Shown: in pieces, positions 50,128-58,501 of the stretch
Position numbering within the stretch: position 1 is the stretch's first letter
How the letters are laid out: every line of letters begins with the position of its first letter
Assembly: GCF_014851395.1 (NCBI RefSeq)
Contig: NW_024040928.1
Coordinates: 12,735,943-12,799,942, forward strand
Length of the DNA: 64,000 nucleotides
Reading direction: 5' to 3'
From: Micropterus salmoides
Lineage: Eukaryota > Chordata > Actinopteri > Centrarchiformes > Centrarchidae
Translations under genes and position numbers: made by a program
Notes under the pieces: generated by a model
The model's input: only the letters and a program-made list of their open reading frames with translations
Database searches by the model: none
Told to the model about the DNA's origin: nothing

Positions 50128-50759
50128 CCCTTTCTCTGAGGCATTCCCCATTGGGGCCCTCAAGGAGCAGCAACTAACTGTTCTTTGATCAAAGGCTGGA
50201 AACAAGAGGATTAACACATGTATACGCACGCTATTGAGCAATTCTGTCCATATCATATTCAAGCACTGAGCACAACAGAAGCAGAAGCAGTCCCCCACAA
50301 AAATCCGCACACCAAATTAGCTCATGATTTGCATTAAATTTATTTAAAAATATAATCTAATATTCCTTCAAGCTCTTATAATAATACATAGAATTATCTA
50401 TAATTGAAATTCAAAATGAGATGGGATTAAAGATGCTTCATTTAACCTCTAATCCTTCACTCCAGCGCCAGATCAATATCCCATTCAAACAGTTCATAGA
50501 TCAAAACATCATTACAGACTCAAACAAATGCCCCTTTAATTCTTGACAGGAAGATGACCAGAGGGAAAGATTCAGGTTCAAAGAAGGGGCGTGACACATC
50601 TGCTGGTTATTGGTCGTCTCCGTCTGCTTTCTTCTTTATCGATCTACTCCCATATTCAAGTTAATTTCCACCCTGACCCCTCTTCCCAAAGTCCATATTT
50701 GCCTCCCACAGACAAAATACACACATACAAGACAAAAACAAAGTGTTCTTACCATTCAT
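18875..50759 (-). CDS. itsn2: Intersectin-2, endocytic scaffold and Cdc42 exchange factor
   Basis: 38 exons in transcript order: 50759-50753, 44425-44333, 44229-44166, 43789-43614, 43218-42997, 41305-41212, 39293-39151, 38887-38824, 37406-37269, 37176-37070, 36978-36716, 36632-36483, 36384-36244, 36145-36058, 35963-35824, 34279-34199 (cassette), 33512-33373, 33213-32805, 32322-32153, 31941-31881, 30814-30582, 30481-30441, 30342-30176, 29823-29790, 29648-29527, 28485-28389, 25663-25472, 22559-22438, 22314-22208, 21806-21623, 21503-21405, 21284-21117, 20901-20689, 20519-20398, 20309-20227, 19963-19880, 19763-19590, 19026-18875. They sum to 5145 nt, 1714 aa (1687 without the cassette). The domain order EH-EH-coiled coil-SH3 x5-DH-PH-C2 defines long intersectins. 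WCADL before the DH domain and the linker sequence favour ITSN2 over ITSN1. The protein acts at clathrin-coated pits. The a or b teleost copy is unresolved. Confidence 0.96.
20227..20901 (-). CDS. itsn2: itsn2 exons 33-35: PH domain
   Basis: Exon 33 carries NCLGPRKLLHSGRLQKTKSS and the hydrophobic core WAFLFSDFLLLT. Exon 34 has FLNEVLVKMPPDPSSDEP and HIDRVYTL. Exon 35 has the terminal PH helix TTWVQKIKAASEHF followed by a basic stretch. The domain follows the DH domain as in Dbl-family exchange factors and would position it at membranes. Confidence 0.95.
21117..22559 (-). CDS. itsn2: itsn2 exons 28-32: DH (RhoGEF) domain
   Basis: Exon 28 starts with WCADLMTLDT and the DH opening KRQGYIHELIQTEETYVEDL. 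Exons 29-31 carry FVNWRELIMCNTKLLK, ALRVRKK, PYIRFCSCQLNAAALL and the conserved last helices [20 protein letters not shown]. Exon 32 has [20 protein letters not shown]. In intersectins this domain activates Cdc42. Conserved blocks are all present. Confidence 0.95.
21946..22165 (-). repeat. LINE 3'-tail-like repeat with (GATT)n, itsn2 intron 29
   Basis: A (CAATCAAT)n tract is followed by GTATTATTTGTCCC, the reverse complement of the GGGACAA-plus-(GATT)n ending of several fish non-LTR elements. No reading frame is seen. Confidence 0.4.
22560..25471. other. itsn2 intron 27: polypurine tract and a dispersed repeat
   Basis: 22565-22640 is an alternating purine-pyrimidine stretch rich in GCATGC. 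About 23590-24012 is strongly purine-rich on + (AGGAGG, GAGAAAGAG blocks). About 24637-24990 contains a repeat recurring at 34855-35010 and 48335-48500 (GGGAAATACGCTTATT, GGTTAGCTTGTAGCTTA). No exon is seen. Confidence 0.6.
25472..25663 (-). CDS. itsn2: itsn2 exon 27: SH3E domain
   Basis: The exon encodes the fifth SH3 domain: CQVIAMYDYTAANRDELTF, NPDWWKG and GLLPTNYVKM. The ALYDY-like motif, the WW pair and the PxxY residues are all kept. It leads directly into the DH domain; in intersectins this SH3 domain can restrain exchange activity. Its acceptor is 82 bp from a Tc1 insertion. Confidence 0.95.
25746..27288 (+). mobile_element. Tc1/mariner DNA transposon, 1543 bp, in itsn2 intron 26
   Basis: Terminal inverted repeats of roughly 40 bp begin CACTGCT and share AAATAAAGGGAACACT at both ends. 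A TA dinucleotide flanks each side (25744-25745, 27289-27290), the expected target duplication. It encodes one transposase in + orientation, antisense to itsn2. The near-identical ends suggest a fairly recent insertion, but the transposase is broken. Confidence 0.95.
26005..27030 (+). pseudogene. Tc1-type transposase, broken by two compensating frameshifts
   Basis: The N-terminal paired-like DNA-binding region (SMRAVARRFAVSVSVVSR) is followed by a GRRR segment. The DDE catalytic core has its aspartates in LFTDESRF (about 26458) and LMQDNARPH (about 26730), and the glutamate in DLNPIEHIWD (about 26835). Near 26475 one base appears lost, and the G-run at 26600-26606 appears to have gained one, so the stretch between is out of frame and meets a stop at 26575. 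The start at 26005 gives MRQSLQ. The copy should be inactive. Confidence 0.9.
27300..27740. repeat. Dispersed repeat of GCTAGCATGCTAACA type
   Basis: The stretch contains ATGCTAGCATGCTAACAAG and AGCATGTTAGCATGCTGA plus CTCACAGAGCCGCTA, which I recognise as a common repeat in percomorph fish. Related pieces with GGCAATCCATCCA occur at about 40400-40530 and 44740-44900. There is no coding potential. The class of element is unknown to me. Confidence 0.5.
27832..27965 (+). mobile_element. 5'-truncated retroelement tail with 12-bp target duplication
   Basis: The insert reads GGCGACCTGTCCAGGGTG, CTGGGATTGGCTCCAG and GGATAAGTGGTTGACGA, then (TGGA)n, a common fish retroelement 3' end. It is flanked by the direct repeat acaataaagcag at 27820-27831 and 27966-27977. 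Target-primed insertion of a 5'-truncated LINE or a SINE explains this. A fragment of the same tail (AAGCGGTTGAAGATGGATGG) lies at about 28296-28329. Confidence 0.8.
28389..29648 (-). CDS. itsn2: itsn2 exons 25-26: SH3D domain
   Basis: Exon 25 carries EIAQAVTTSDAPTMHQLRLS, GQLIVVLAKNSSGWWLGELQ. Exon 26 begins ARGKKRQRGWF and ends in a Ser/Pro stretch. The domain keeps the insert between its last strands typical of intersectin SH3D. The position normally held by the binding-surface proline after GWF is Tyr here (TGG TTT TAT), and the later NYV position is His-Val, so ligand binding may be altered. Confidence 0.93.
29790..30481 (-). CDS. itsn2: itsn2 exons 22-24: SH3C domain and two micro-exons
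   Basis: Exon 23 (30342-30176) encodes a full SH3 domain: YVALYTYESPEVGDLTF, EWWRGC and GVFPSNYV. On either side are micro-exons of 41 nt (30481-30441, VDASDTSDSVQLE) and 34 nt (29823-29790, TTKPGVPTKKP), both with proper splice sites and phases. They form flexible linkers between SH3B, C and D and are typical places for alternative splicing. Confidence 0.92.
30582..30814 (-). CDS. itsn2: itsn2 exon 21: SH3B domain with a 12-residue tandem duplication
   Basis: The domain opens ARAVSSWSATSETHLNL and ends QQREDWWLGQLNGTQGWFPKSYV, as in ITSN2. Between these lie two related 12-residue segments, LNLSSGAGDIIT and ALLSFSQGDIIS, where relatives have one. At DNA level TGATGATGTCACCC occurs at 30685 and again exactly 36 bp on at 30721. 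The insert keeps frame. Confidence 0.92.
31196..31640. repeat. Dispersed repeat in itsn2 intron 20, related to 38095-38345
   Basis: Both stretches carry GCTGCTAAATGCTC and a following CTGTTTG/GTGCT segment (TTTGTCTGTTTGGTGCTGG here). They look like diverged copies of one dispersed element. No exon is seen in the intron 30815-31880. Confidence 0.4.
31881..33213 (-). CDS. itsn2: itsn2 exons 18-20: end of coiled coil and SH3A domain
   Basis: Exon 18 (409 nt) is an extended Glu/Arg-rich helix that runs into SH3A (TTYRALYSFVARNTDELGID). Exon 19 completes it with VDEQTVGEPGWLCGSYRGN and GWFPQSYAEK, followed by a proline-rich stretch. Exon 20 is a short linker (VPDGEVTSDSTVPAQSDAS). SH3A of intersectins binds dynamin, synaptojanin and SOS by family knowledge. 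Confidence 0.94.
33513..35823. other. itsn2 introns around the cassette exon: polypurine tract and repeat
   Basis: Besides the cassette at 34199-34279, this stretch holds a long purine-rich segment on + (about 34020-34560, with a (GA)n run at 34158-34186). A repeat at 34855-35010 is shared with 24637 and 48335. 35020-35823 shows no feature I can name. Confidence 0.55.
34199..34279 (-). CDS. itsn2: itsn2 cassette exon 16: 27-residue hydrophobic insert in the coiled coil
   Basis: This stretch is open, is exactly 81 nt (27 codons), and fits phase 0 between exons 15 and 17, which also join in phase without it. The acceptor is CTTTCTTAG and the donor AAG|GTTATC, weak at +3 to +6. It encodes GDMDDCVLRGLLSLLACL followed by SQLFLLIK, unlike the charged coiled coil around it. 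I recall a 27-residue optional segment of similar sequence (NMDDSVL, LLSLLSCL) in human ITSN2, so it is probably an ancient regulated exon. I cannot verify that recall here. Confidence 0.7.
35824..37176 (-). CDS. itsn2: itsn2 exons 10-15: coiled-coil region
   Basis: Six exons encode Glu/Arg/Gln-rich helix, opening with SFEDKLKENFARGSAELEKR and closing with LDTLERETTDKLAQMEKYNK. Exon 10 (RGGIKSSELVNGT) links it to EH2. This region mediates oligomerisation and partner binding in intersectins. Opposite-strand open frames here (36461-36907, 36675-37007) are leucine/serine-rich shadows. Confidence 0.93.
37269..39293 (-). CDS. itsn2: itsn2 exons 7-9: EH2 domain
   Basis: Exon 7 has a Ser-rich linker then DWAVPQASRLKYRQQFNTLD and MSGYLSG. 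Exon 8 has VRNALMASNLTQTQLATIW. Exon 9 has the EF-hand-like loop LADVDKDGRLQGDEFILAMH and LPLTLPQDLVPPSLR. EH domains bind Asn-Pro-Phe motifs of endocytic adaptors such as epsin. Confidence 0.95.
38095..38345. repeat. Dispersed repeat in itsn2 intron 8
   Basis: GCTGCTAAATGCTCCACTAG and AACTTCGCCTGTTTGCTGTT relate it to 31196-31640. The rest of intron 37407-38823 shows nothing else I can name. Confidence 0.4.
39294..42996. other. itsn2 introns 5 and 6 with repeats
   Basis: Exon 6 (41305-41212) lies inside this stretch. About 40400-40530 is a repeat piece containing GGCAATCCATCCAGTAAATG. A G-run is at 41631-41644 and a (TA)n run at about 41975-42006. No further exon is seen. Confidence 0.55.
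41212..43218 (-). CDS. itsn2: itsn2 exons 5-6: linker between EH1 and EH2
   Basis: Exon 5 encodes a Met/Pro/Ser-rich low-complexity stretch (GMGSMPNLSVGLSSM, PMPANPHMHS, NNNVNLLTPPLVP). Exon 6 encodes SPMAFSPSTGMSKASSLLDL. Length and composition agree with the ITSN2 EH1-EH2 linker, which is poorly conserved and disordered. Confidence 0.9.
43614..44425 (-). CDS. itsn2: itsn2 exons 2-4: EH1 domain
   Basis: Exon 2 has GGASVWAIAPEERGKHDKQF and LGYVSG. Exon 3 has EQARKFFLQSGLPASVLAEI. Exon 4 has the calcium-loop-like DMDGDGKMDRLEFSIAMKLI and VIMKQPP. This is a complete Eps15-homology domain for Asn-Pro-Phe ligands. Confidence 0.95.
44926..45433 (-). pseudogene. LINE reverse-transcriptase C-terminal remnant
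   Basis: On the - strand a frame reads AYCIPLYTAHL, ASLQKLKVACNDAMRIL, RPRWCSASEMFLAAGV and LRNLMHKFMCQVN. This is the C-terminal end of the reverse transcriptase of fish non-LTR retrotransposons. A TAG precedes it and nothing upstream is intact. Downstream the strand ends in TTTGATTTGATTGATTG, a LINE-like tail. It is a 5'-truncated dead copy. Confidence 0.75.
48335..48500. repeat. Dispersed repeat shared with 24637-24990 and 34855-35010
   Basis: TTTTGGGAGACACACTTATT, TTGCTTTCTTGCTAAGAGTT, GTTAGCTAAGCTTAGCAT and GGGGGAAACAGCTAGCCTGG match a repeat I recognise as common in percomorph fish. There is no coding potential. Confidence 0.5.
48772..49223. mobile_element. hAT-type MITE, 452 bp, with perfect 8-bp target duplication
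   Basis: Ends TAGGGCTGGG and CCCAGCACTA are imperfect inverted repeats, with internal ATCACGATAA/TTGCGATAATTATC palindromic sequence. The direct repeat catcaatg flanks it at 48764-48771 and 49224-49231. There is no transposase. Confidence 0.8.
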
Positions 50760-50824
50760 GGCTGCAGGTGGAGAGCACGGGCAGAGAGGGAAGTCCTCTA
50801 CTCAGCTGGCTAGCTCGCTGACAT
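50753..50824 (-). CDS. itsn2: itsn2 exon 1 (coding): start codon and leader end
   Basis: The start codon is ATG at 50759-50757 and only seven coding bases precede the donor (ATGAATG|GTAAGA). Joining to exon 2 gives Met-Asn-Gly-Gly, as at the start of ITSN2 EH1. The acceptor TTTCCCTGCAG bounds the leader part at 50824. The leader begins with a five-codon upstream ORF, ATGTCAGCGAGCTAG, before the true start. Confidence 0.8.
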
Positions 50825-53800
50825 CTGCAGGGAAAGAGAGAGAGAGAGAGAGAGATGTGAGTGTGATTGTGTATCTGTGTGTGTCACAGAGCGGCGGGTA
50901 TGAGTGAGGGACATGGGCACACGTGTGTGAATAAGAAAGAGAATGGGAGAGGATGCAAATGTGTGAAGAGAAAAAAAAATAAAGAAAAGAAGAAAAATCT
51001 CATCTCCCTGTTCACAATGCAAGGAAGGCACATTGAACATGCTAACACGGTGAGGGATGACAGTGCAAGGGAGGGACAGAGGAGGGGAAATAATAGAGGG
51101 AGGAGGAGGGGGACAAAATGACAGAGTGAGAGAGAGAGGGAGGGAGAGGATGATGAGAAAAGAAGGAAGAGCAGAGATTCAGACAATGCCAACAGGGAGA
51201 AGTAAGCAAGAGGAAGGCAGACAGCTGAGGGACACAGAGGGAAAATGATGGTGGTCTGGGAGGAAGGGAGCATTTATCACGGTCCGCTCTCAGATCACAG
51301 ATGGCGGCTCAAGCCAGTAGTCTTTTGCAAAGCTTGGTGTGTTTTTATTTCTCAGATGTTAATATGTCTGTCATTTGGCTTTCTGCGCAATAACTATTAT
51401 TTTATTACAAATATAAATATACCTAATTGGGAATATAAATATTTGTTGGGTGGCTATGTAAGTAGGTAGGTAGGTATGTATATACCACACAGTTTCAACA
51501 GTGGATGCAGCCTGCTTCCACTGTTGCCGATGGGCAGTGAGCCCAGCCTACCTGATGAGAATCGACTGTAAGATTTCTGGCCCAGGAGGTAGAGGGGACA
51601 GAGGAGCCCAAGCAGGTTTATTTTCTGAAAATGAGCCCTATGCGTATGGGCTCAAGGAATTTATTTGGAGTATCACAGCAAGCCTCGCCACATAATCCTC
51701 TGCAGGTGGGGTTCCATGTCTTATGTATTGTTTCCTGCCCTTTTGATTTTTCTCGCTATTTATAGTCGTCCTTTGCTATGCTGCTGTTGCTGAATCCTTT
51801 TTCAGCTCCATTACCCTGGTAAAATACTCCTCATATTCTTGATCATTTGTTTAAATTGAAAATATACACATTATACACAATAGGTAGTTTTCTCCTTTTT
51901 AACCCTAAACTGAGCTTCCTGTTCCTGCAGTTTCTCATTCCATTATTCTAGCAACTCTTCCAATGCTGTTCTTCAGATTCTATTAGTCCCTCCAATCAGA
52001 CCTACCTCTTTATTTCCTCTTGTTTCATCTACCTATCTAACTATCCATCCATTCATCCAAACCATCAATCCAGAAGCCTATAGATAAAAAGCAAGGTTTC
52101 GCCTCAGCTCTGATTCCTGTCAGGTCTAAGCAATCTCCTCTCTGCTTTCAGCAAATCATTCTTTCACACTTTTTTACCTCACTTCACTCTCCACTCTATC
52201 TTTTCCATTTCAGCTCCACTATTTCTTATTCATCCCTCACTTGAACATGCACCCCCCGCTTATATGACTCCCATCGAATTTCTTTCATCCCTTCCTCTCC
52301 TTCTGCTCTTGTTACACTATTGCTCCATCATGGGTTCCTTCTCTTCATGTGAATTCCTGGAGGGGAGACTGTGGTTGTTGTAGTATAAATCATTCTGCGC
52401 ACATGCCGACACTGCCAATTACTTAAGAGCAATGGACCGCTCACTGTGGCGTATGCCTCTGCATGCACTTGAATATATGTGGTAGCGTGTAAGCTCCTAC
52501 ACATCACACACACACACACTAATGGCAGTCCAAGTTCCAAACCATAAATCCATTTAGGAAAATAAAAACAAAATGCACAAAGAATATAAAGAAAGCTGAA
52601 CGCTAGCTGAAGCTAGTTTCAAACTATTTAGCAATGCGGCTATCCGAGCTGAAGTTATCACTAGGTTATATGTAATATGAGAATCTCATTTAGTTCTCAT
52701 CAATATTAAACAGCATTTTATCAAGGGTCAGGTCAGATTCGTCAACTAAATTCCACATTTTACTCTAAACGGCTATATGTCAGCTAGCATTAGCTTTGCC
52801 AGTTGTGTGTCAGTTAACAGCAACAGCACACGTGGCAGTTACTTGTCATACATTTTTATTGACAACTAAGTTAATCTATATGTAACAATAGTTTGTGTGG
52901 TGCAACCTGTGTAAATCAAGTGATGCATTAATCTCCACTTGGTAAACACTTATGTTACCACAAGAGGCTGGTGCAGCTAGCTTTCTACAATAACATCATG
53001 CTGTGTTAAATCCTCACTTTGTTTTATATTAAAGCTTCCCCAGTATTTCAATTAATAGGAGGCCAAGTAGAACAATATATTAATTATTGAGTGAACTATT
53101 CCATTTCAATACTAGTATTGTATGTAGCCATAATAGCCTACTGAGCTATGCCTGTGTATAAACTGTATATATGTACCCCTTACACTCCCTTACGCAAACA
53201 CTGAAGGTAAAATGAAGGCATTTAGTAGACACTGATCCACCCTCAAACACAAACGCTTTTGTACCCTGAGGTGTGTGTGCCTTCAAATACATGATCGTAT
53301 CTGCTATTGGCTATGTTAGCGAGACGTCTCTGTTCAAACACGGACACATCCTGGATAAGAAGCAACACAAAATCAACACAAGACGCAGAGGACACCCTCT
53401 ACATCAACACTGACCGCACCCTCAGAGGCTCACAACAAAATGTTTCACTGAATTTGCTCGTCATTGCTAAATACCCTTGAGGTGCCCGAAAGGACAGGAG
53501 CACCTCTGAAATGTATGCATTTTCAAATTGATTTACCTTGTAGCTCAGTGCCTGTTGATGTGATTAACAATCATTCTATTGCACTGACACATGCACCATC
53601 AAATATTTGGACACAGATCAGAATTACTTACTGTACTGAGAAGTGAAATATACTTAAAATAGAATTAGATGTTGAAATGCATTTTAAGGTGCACAGGTAC
53701 ACTAATATACGTGAAGGTGCATGCAAATGTCAAACAGAACTAATGGTGTCCGTATGCTTGAACCTCACACCTTCCTGATACTGAAACTGAGGATGGCCAT

Positions 53801-54946
53801 TTTTGTAGAAGCCAACATGTCATACAAACTCGTTCATTTCCAGCACAGACACCTTAAGCCCTCAAAGTTTTTCTCAGTGGTAGATGGTGGAACAAGTGTA
53901 AGGATGTGGAAATCATGTTTATTCAGAAACGTAACTGGAATATGTTTTGATTTCAAAAGCGTGACATAAAGACGACAGATCATCTCAACTATGGTTTTAT
54001 TTGACAAAACAGTCTTGACTCTAGGTCTACTGACTAGCTTTTTCTGGTGCTTTCAACCTGTAGGTCCCAGACCTACACGGGCCCCAAAAATCCATGTGCA
54101 TGTCAACTGGATTTGGTAATCTGATCAATCACAACTTTGTTAAGGAATTTGATATGTTAATGCTAATCTTGCAGAACAGCTTGTAAAGGGGCCCTGTTTC
54201 AAAATCAAAGTCTAGTTTTAAGACATTTTGTTATTTAGAAAGGCAACCGCAAACAAGTAATGGGAGTTACATGTGTATGCACTGAGAACTTGTAGGTGAT
54301 GGTACATACACAATGTACCAATAGAGGTCCATACCAAGCTTTTTGCCCTGGTGCCACCTAACAGGTTAATCTGGCCATGCATGTGATGATGAATGAAAAA
54401 GGTAGGTAAACATTTAGTCAACATACTATTGCAAGGTCAACAGTGAGATTTTACACTCATAGTTTCATTTGTTTATGTTGCTATAACGTAGATCACAATA
54501 AGGCTGAAAATAGTAATACTTAATAATAACACCGCCTTCCATTAATATTTCACCTTTTATGTGGGTCCGCGTTGCAGTGGCAGAAGCCAATGCCAAATAG
54601 CCTAGACGTTCTTCTCCCTCTAGCCTTGATGGTATATTGATGTTTAAAAATGCCACATGTAGCACTCTCAAAGTTTTGGATTTTGGGGAACTGTGCGAAA
54701 CACTCTAAGGGCCAGTGGTATGCTGACCCACTGCACTGAGGGAGAAAATGAATCAAAGAACCTTTGACTGTGTCCTGCATGCTGATTGACACCTGTGTGT
54801 GTGCCGCACTGGCCCGGTCGGATATGCATATCAATGCGTCGGCCTGTGTGGGTGAGTGTGTCTAACACACACTCCTCGCACAGAGGGCGACCCTGTTCTA
54901 GCAGACACAGCCCAGGAAGCTTTGCTGAGCCCAAGGAAGAAAGAAG

Positions 54947-54992
<46 letters not shown>

Positions 54993-56445
54993 TGGTTGCA
55001 TTTTCTGCCTATTCACAAGAGCACAGAAGCACACAGACACACAAAGCCATCCACACATCTTCCTTTGTTACGCTGCAGGTGGAAATTGGGGACACTTCCA
55101 CCAGAAGAATATTTTTCTATTTATCCATTTGATACATTTGTGGGTCAGCTCGAACAATGATTCAACATAGCCTTTATTACTTCCTTTACACTCCCCACCC
55201 CCAGCTCTCAGCAGCATGTCCTACCTCAGCTTCTTACTTACATACCTTTGGCACAAGATTTTTACCCTGACTTCAAAAATACAGAATTGTCCTCAATACA
55301 ACATTCAGATTCACACTTCTGTGACTGTCATGTGAAAATGGACCCTGAAAGCTGTATGTTTGTACGCGTTTATGTGCATATGTGTGTTACGCAATGCTTT
55401 GTTTATTGGCAGGTGGATACCAAAAGTCCCTGCTGGGATGAGGCCAGATGTCACAGGAACTGCAGTTTACATGGACTTTGCCACTTCAGCAAAGAAAGCC
55501 TCCTATTTCTTTTTTTCACTGAGCAGCACAACACACACAGCAACCAACCAATCTCTATAATTAGTCTATACTGCAGTGAATGAACACCAGCAAGCCCCAG
55601 ATGTCTTTTAGATGAATGGAAAACTGCAGTGAACAAATCTAAACATCTGATAACACCTTTAAAGCTGGGTACAGTGGGATATGACACCCACCTGGCAAAC
55701 AACAGGCTATATTTACCATGCTATAAAAGATATGGTCAAACCTCAAGTCACCTTTAAGACAAAAGATAGAGAAATTATGGCAATCATACACCACATGTGA
55801 CAAAATACTACAAACGAAATTAAGGTCACTGTGTGCTGGGTCTAGTAAGGCTACCACAGGCTATCACTTCCCTGTGGGGAGTTCCAGAAATATCCCAGTG
55901 ATTTATTTTTCTCAAAATAAGGATGGCCATATTCTTAGTTTGACATTCTGGACACAGAATGTTTAAGTGGAAATCTGTAATTTCCAGTAAAAGCACCTTC
56001 TCTGAATGGTACATTTGTTTCTGAGAAAAGGGGCTAATAACTGAATAAAAAAATCCCTAATAAGCATATTTCCTGGATTCACCACCGCCATACATTCAAG
56101 ACACACTGTTATGCACTGACACTGTACTATTGAGAATATGGCAATCTGTAGACGACAGCCCTTATTTTGGTCATTTTAAAGAGTCCACGTTAAATGTAAG
56201 TAAAGCAATTTTTAACATTGTATTTGAACATATTTAGAAATAAGCATAACGTCTGAATCCCATTTTTCAACCATATGGAGTGTTTTGAATCAAAAACGCA
56301 GACAAAAGGCTATCAGTCAGGGTTTGGTGATAGGGTATTAGAAGTGCACATCCTTGTAGGTTAGACAAAAAATCTGCAGATTACAGTACTAATACGGTGC
56401 ATGCCTCGCCTTTTAAATTTAACGAAGCAGGACACCCCCACTTAC
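50825..56445. other. itsn2 5' leader intron, 5.6 kb, no gene seen
   Basis: A purine-rich segment on + is at about 50828-51250 with a (GA)n run at 50832-50854. A (GT)n run is at about 54950-54990. The remainder is AT-rich with short chance frames only. 53700-54100 and 51830-52560 show nothing I can name. Confidence 0.55.
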
Positions 56446-56760
56446 CTTCCGAGAAAAAGATAAAAACCAAAAAACACAAGGTCAACAGCGACAGTGCCCG
56501 TCAATTGTTACATTTAGTTCTGTCTTGTTAAGCATAAAAATGCTTTGTGGTCGTTTACCTGTTGCGGTAGATTAGCGGCGTTGATCAGACACCCAGTCAG
56601 GCGAATTTGGCTACTGAAGAGGGAGGAACCGCTCCTGCAGCCGGGGCAGGCGTGGACTGGAAACGGGCGTCTCCAGAGTCAAGTCAGACGAAATCACACA
56701 CAGGACTTCCGGGGATATTTTCAAACTTAAACATACCGACGCTCATAATGGGGCACGTGG
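56446..56760 (-). promoter_or_regulatory. itsn2: Probable itsn2 first exon and promoter
   Basis: On the - strand two good donors occur, ACCGCAACAG|GTAAAC (exon end 56559) and CTCGGAAG|GTAAGT (exon end 56446), each able to splice to the leader acceptor at 50824. The DNA upstream (56560-56750) is GC-richer with CpGs, unlike its flanks, and fits a promoter. The transcription start is not determinable here. Confidence 0.5.
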
Positions 56761-58400
56761 GGCATGGGATAGGGCACAAAACCCATTGAAACTGAACTAA
56801 GATAGTACTTCCAACATTTCCTACTGAAATTATTTGTCTTTATCGATGGGCTTGATATTGAAGCGTCAATCCTAAATTGCCAAACACTCACAAACCATGA
56901 CTTAATAAAACACCCTTGTTTCAGTTAATCACTCATCCTGTACAGTCCAACATGTTCCAGTGTTCTTTGTTTATATCTGAAAGGCAATTTAAACAAACTT
57001 TAGTAATTTCTCCTTTATTTGTGGATAGCTGAAAGGATAAGTAATGTGTGTTTTTTATCCATTCATCATTTTGTTCTTTTCGTATGGTAACTGCCTAATC
57101 ATCTCTCCTTAATTATAATTAATGTAATCATGTTTATCTTGCCATGAGTATTTTAGGAGATTTCTTTGTATAGTATACAATCTCAACCTCCTACCTCCCC
57201 TGCACAGGCTTTAAAAAAATAATGTTTATATTGTATTACACAGAGGACATAAGACACAAAACAGAATTAAAATGTAATTGTTCATTTCCATCTATTATAT
57301 GAACATTTGCCAGATTCATTCAGTTTCTGCACACTAGGCAAAATGTAGTGCATTGTCTGACCGACTATCCTGTCAAATAGAAAAGTTGCATTTGGTCAGA
57401 AGGCTTGATTGGATCAAAAGAAAAACTTTCCATATATTGTGTCCACTTCATTTACCTAATTTAACTTAACTGCAGACTTTTATTTTGAAGGCACAACCAC
57501 TTGACCTTTGGTCTCTTGCTGTTGGATGATGTTTTGACAGTAAACAGATCAAAGCCAAATTATATATTTTTTAATCAAAGCCTACAGTTGGGTATAATCA
57601 TATAAATATGTTGAACAAAGTTTGCATAATTTCCCCTTTCCCTATCTGGCCTATGTGATGAGTGAATTCCTCTGAGATGCAGTTATCTGCTGTTAATTGC
57701 ATCTCTATGGTTGAAGCTCTGTAGAGTGTGAAAGGTCTTTGCTGCCCCCATAGGAAACGAGAAGAAAGCTGCTGGTGTGGAGCTCCCCCAACAGCCCACT
57801 TTCATTATTACATCTACAACTTAACTAACATAACCTGAACCTACCAACTGATCGTGATACTTGTATGGCACTTGAAGCAGTGATGAGCCAATACAAAAGG
57901 TCAGTTAGATTTATTGGCACCACACCAGGCAAATAATCAAGTAAGCAAGTATATCATATAAGGTAACAGTTAGTATTTGAGCAGAACACACAGAAGTTTT
58001 GATTTCAAAACTTAATTTGACACAAACTCATCTTTACCTATTTACATCAAAGGTTATTTTCATTGTAATTAGGTGGTTTTTAAAGAAAACATTAAAATAA
58101 CAAAAAACAACTAAGAAACTAGAATGTCTTCGATGACTATAATACAATAATCTACTATCCACACAAAAGTACAGTTCCCAAAAAAACAAAACATGAAAAT
58201 GACTGTTGAAAAGCTGACCACATAAGAAAAGGAAACACATAAAAAAAGCTTGAAAGAATCATATCAACAGCACTTTGCATTGAAACATTTTAGTCACATC
58301 TGTCCATCTGTTTGGGCTTCGAACACACAGCTCCATATCTTGAGTAACAGTTTAATGGTGAGCTTTTTAAAGTATACATTCCTGCAGTGGTGAAATATGT
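56761..58400. other. AT-rich intergenic DNA between itsn2 promoter and the repeat-protein gene
   Basis: I see no gene, RNA or clear repeat in this 1.6 kb. Short frames on both strands lack splice support. Confidence 0.6.
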
Positions 58401-58407
58401 CATAAAC

Positions 58408-58413
58408 TTTATT
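58408..58413 (-). terminator. Poly(A) signal of the repeat-protein gene
   Basis: TTTATT on + gives AATAAA on -, about 90 bp after the stop codon at 58502. That is a short 3' untranslated region, and the signal is correctly oriented. Confidence 0.5.
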
Positions 58414-58501
58414 CTCTCCCAAAAGAAAATAATAATGAAGGCAGCTAATAGCATCTGCTGCCTGCCTCTGGTGTAAACTACACTTAAGATCATTAAGGTT
58501 T

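Larger units (their letters stand above)
44426..50752. other. itsn2 intron 1 (coding), 6.3 kb, repeats only
   Basis: Beyond the LINE remnant (44926-45433), a dispersed repeat (48335-48500) and the hAT-type element (48772-49223) listed separately, this intron holds CA microsatellites (about 47485-47552 and 50088-50126). A GGCAATCCATCCA repeat piece lies at 44740-44900. No exon is seen. Confidence 0.6.

Noticed and set aside
51830..52330. Pyrimidine-rich stretch considered as an extra itsn2 exon region
   Set aside because: No open frame with splice sites in phase, and the itsn2 coding sequence is complete without it.
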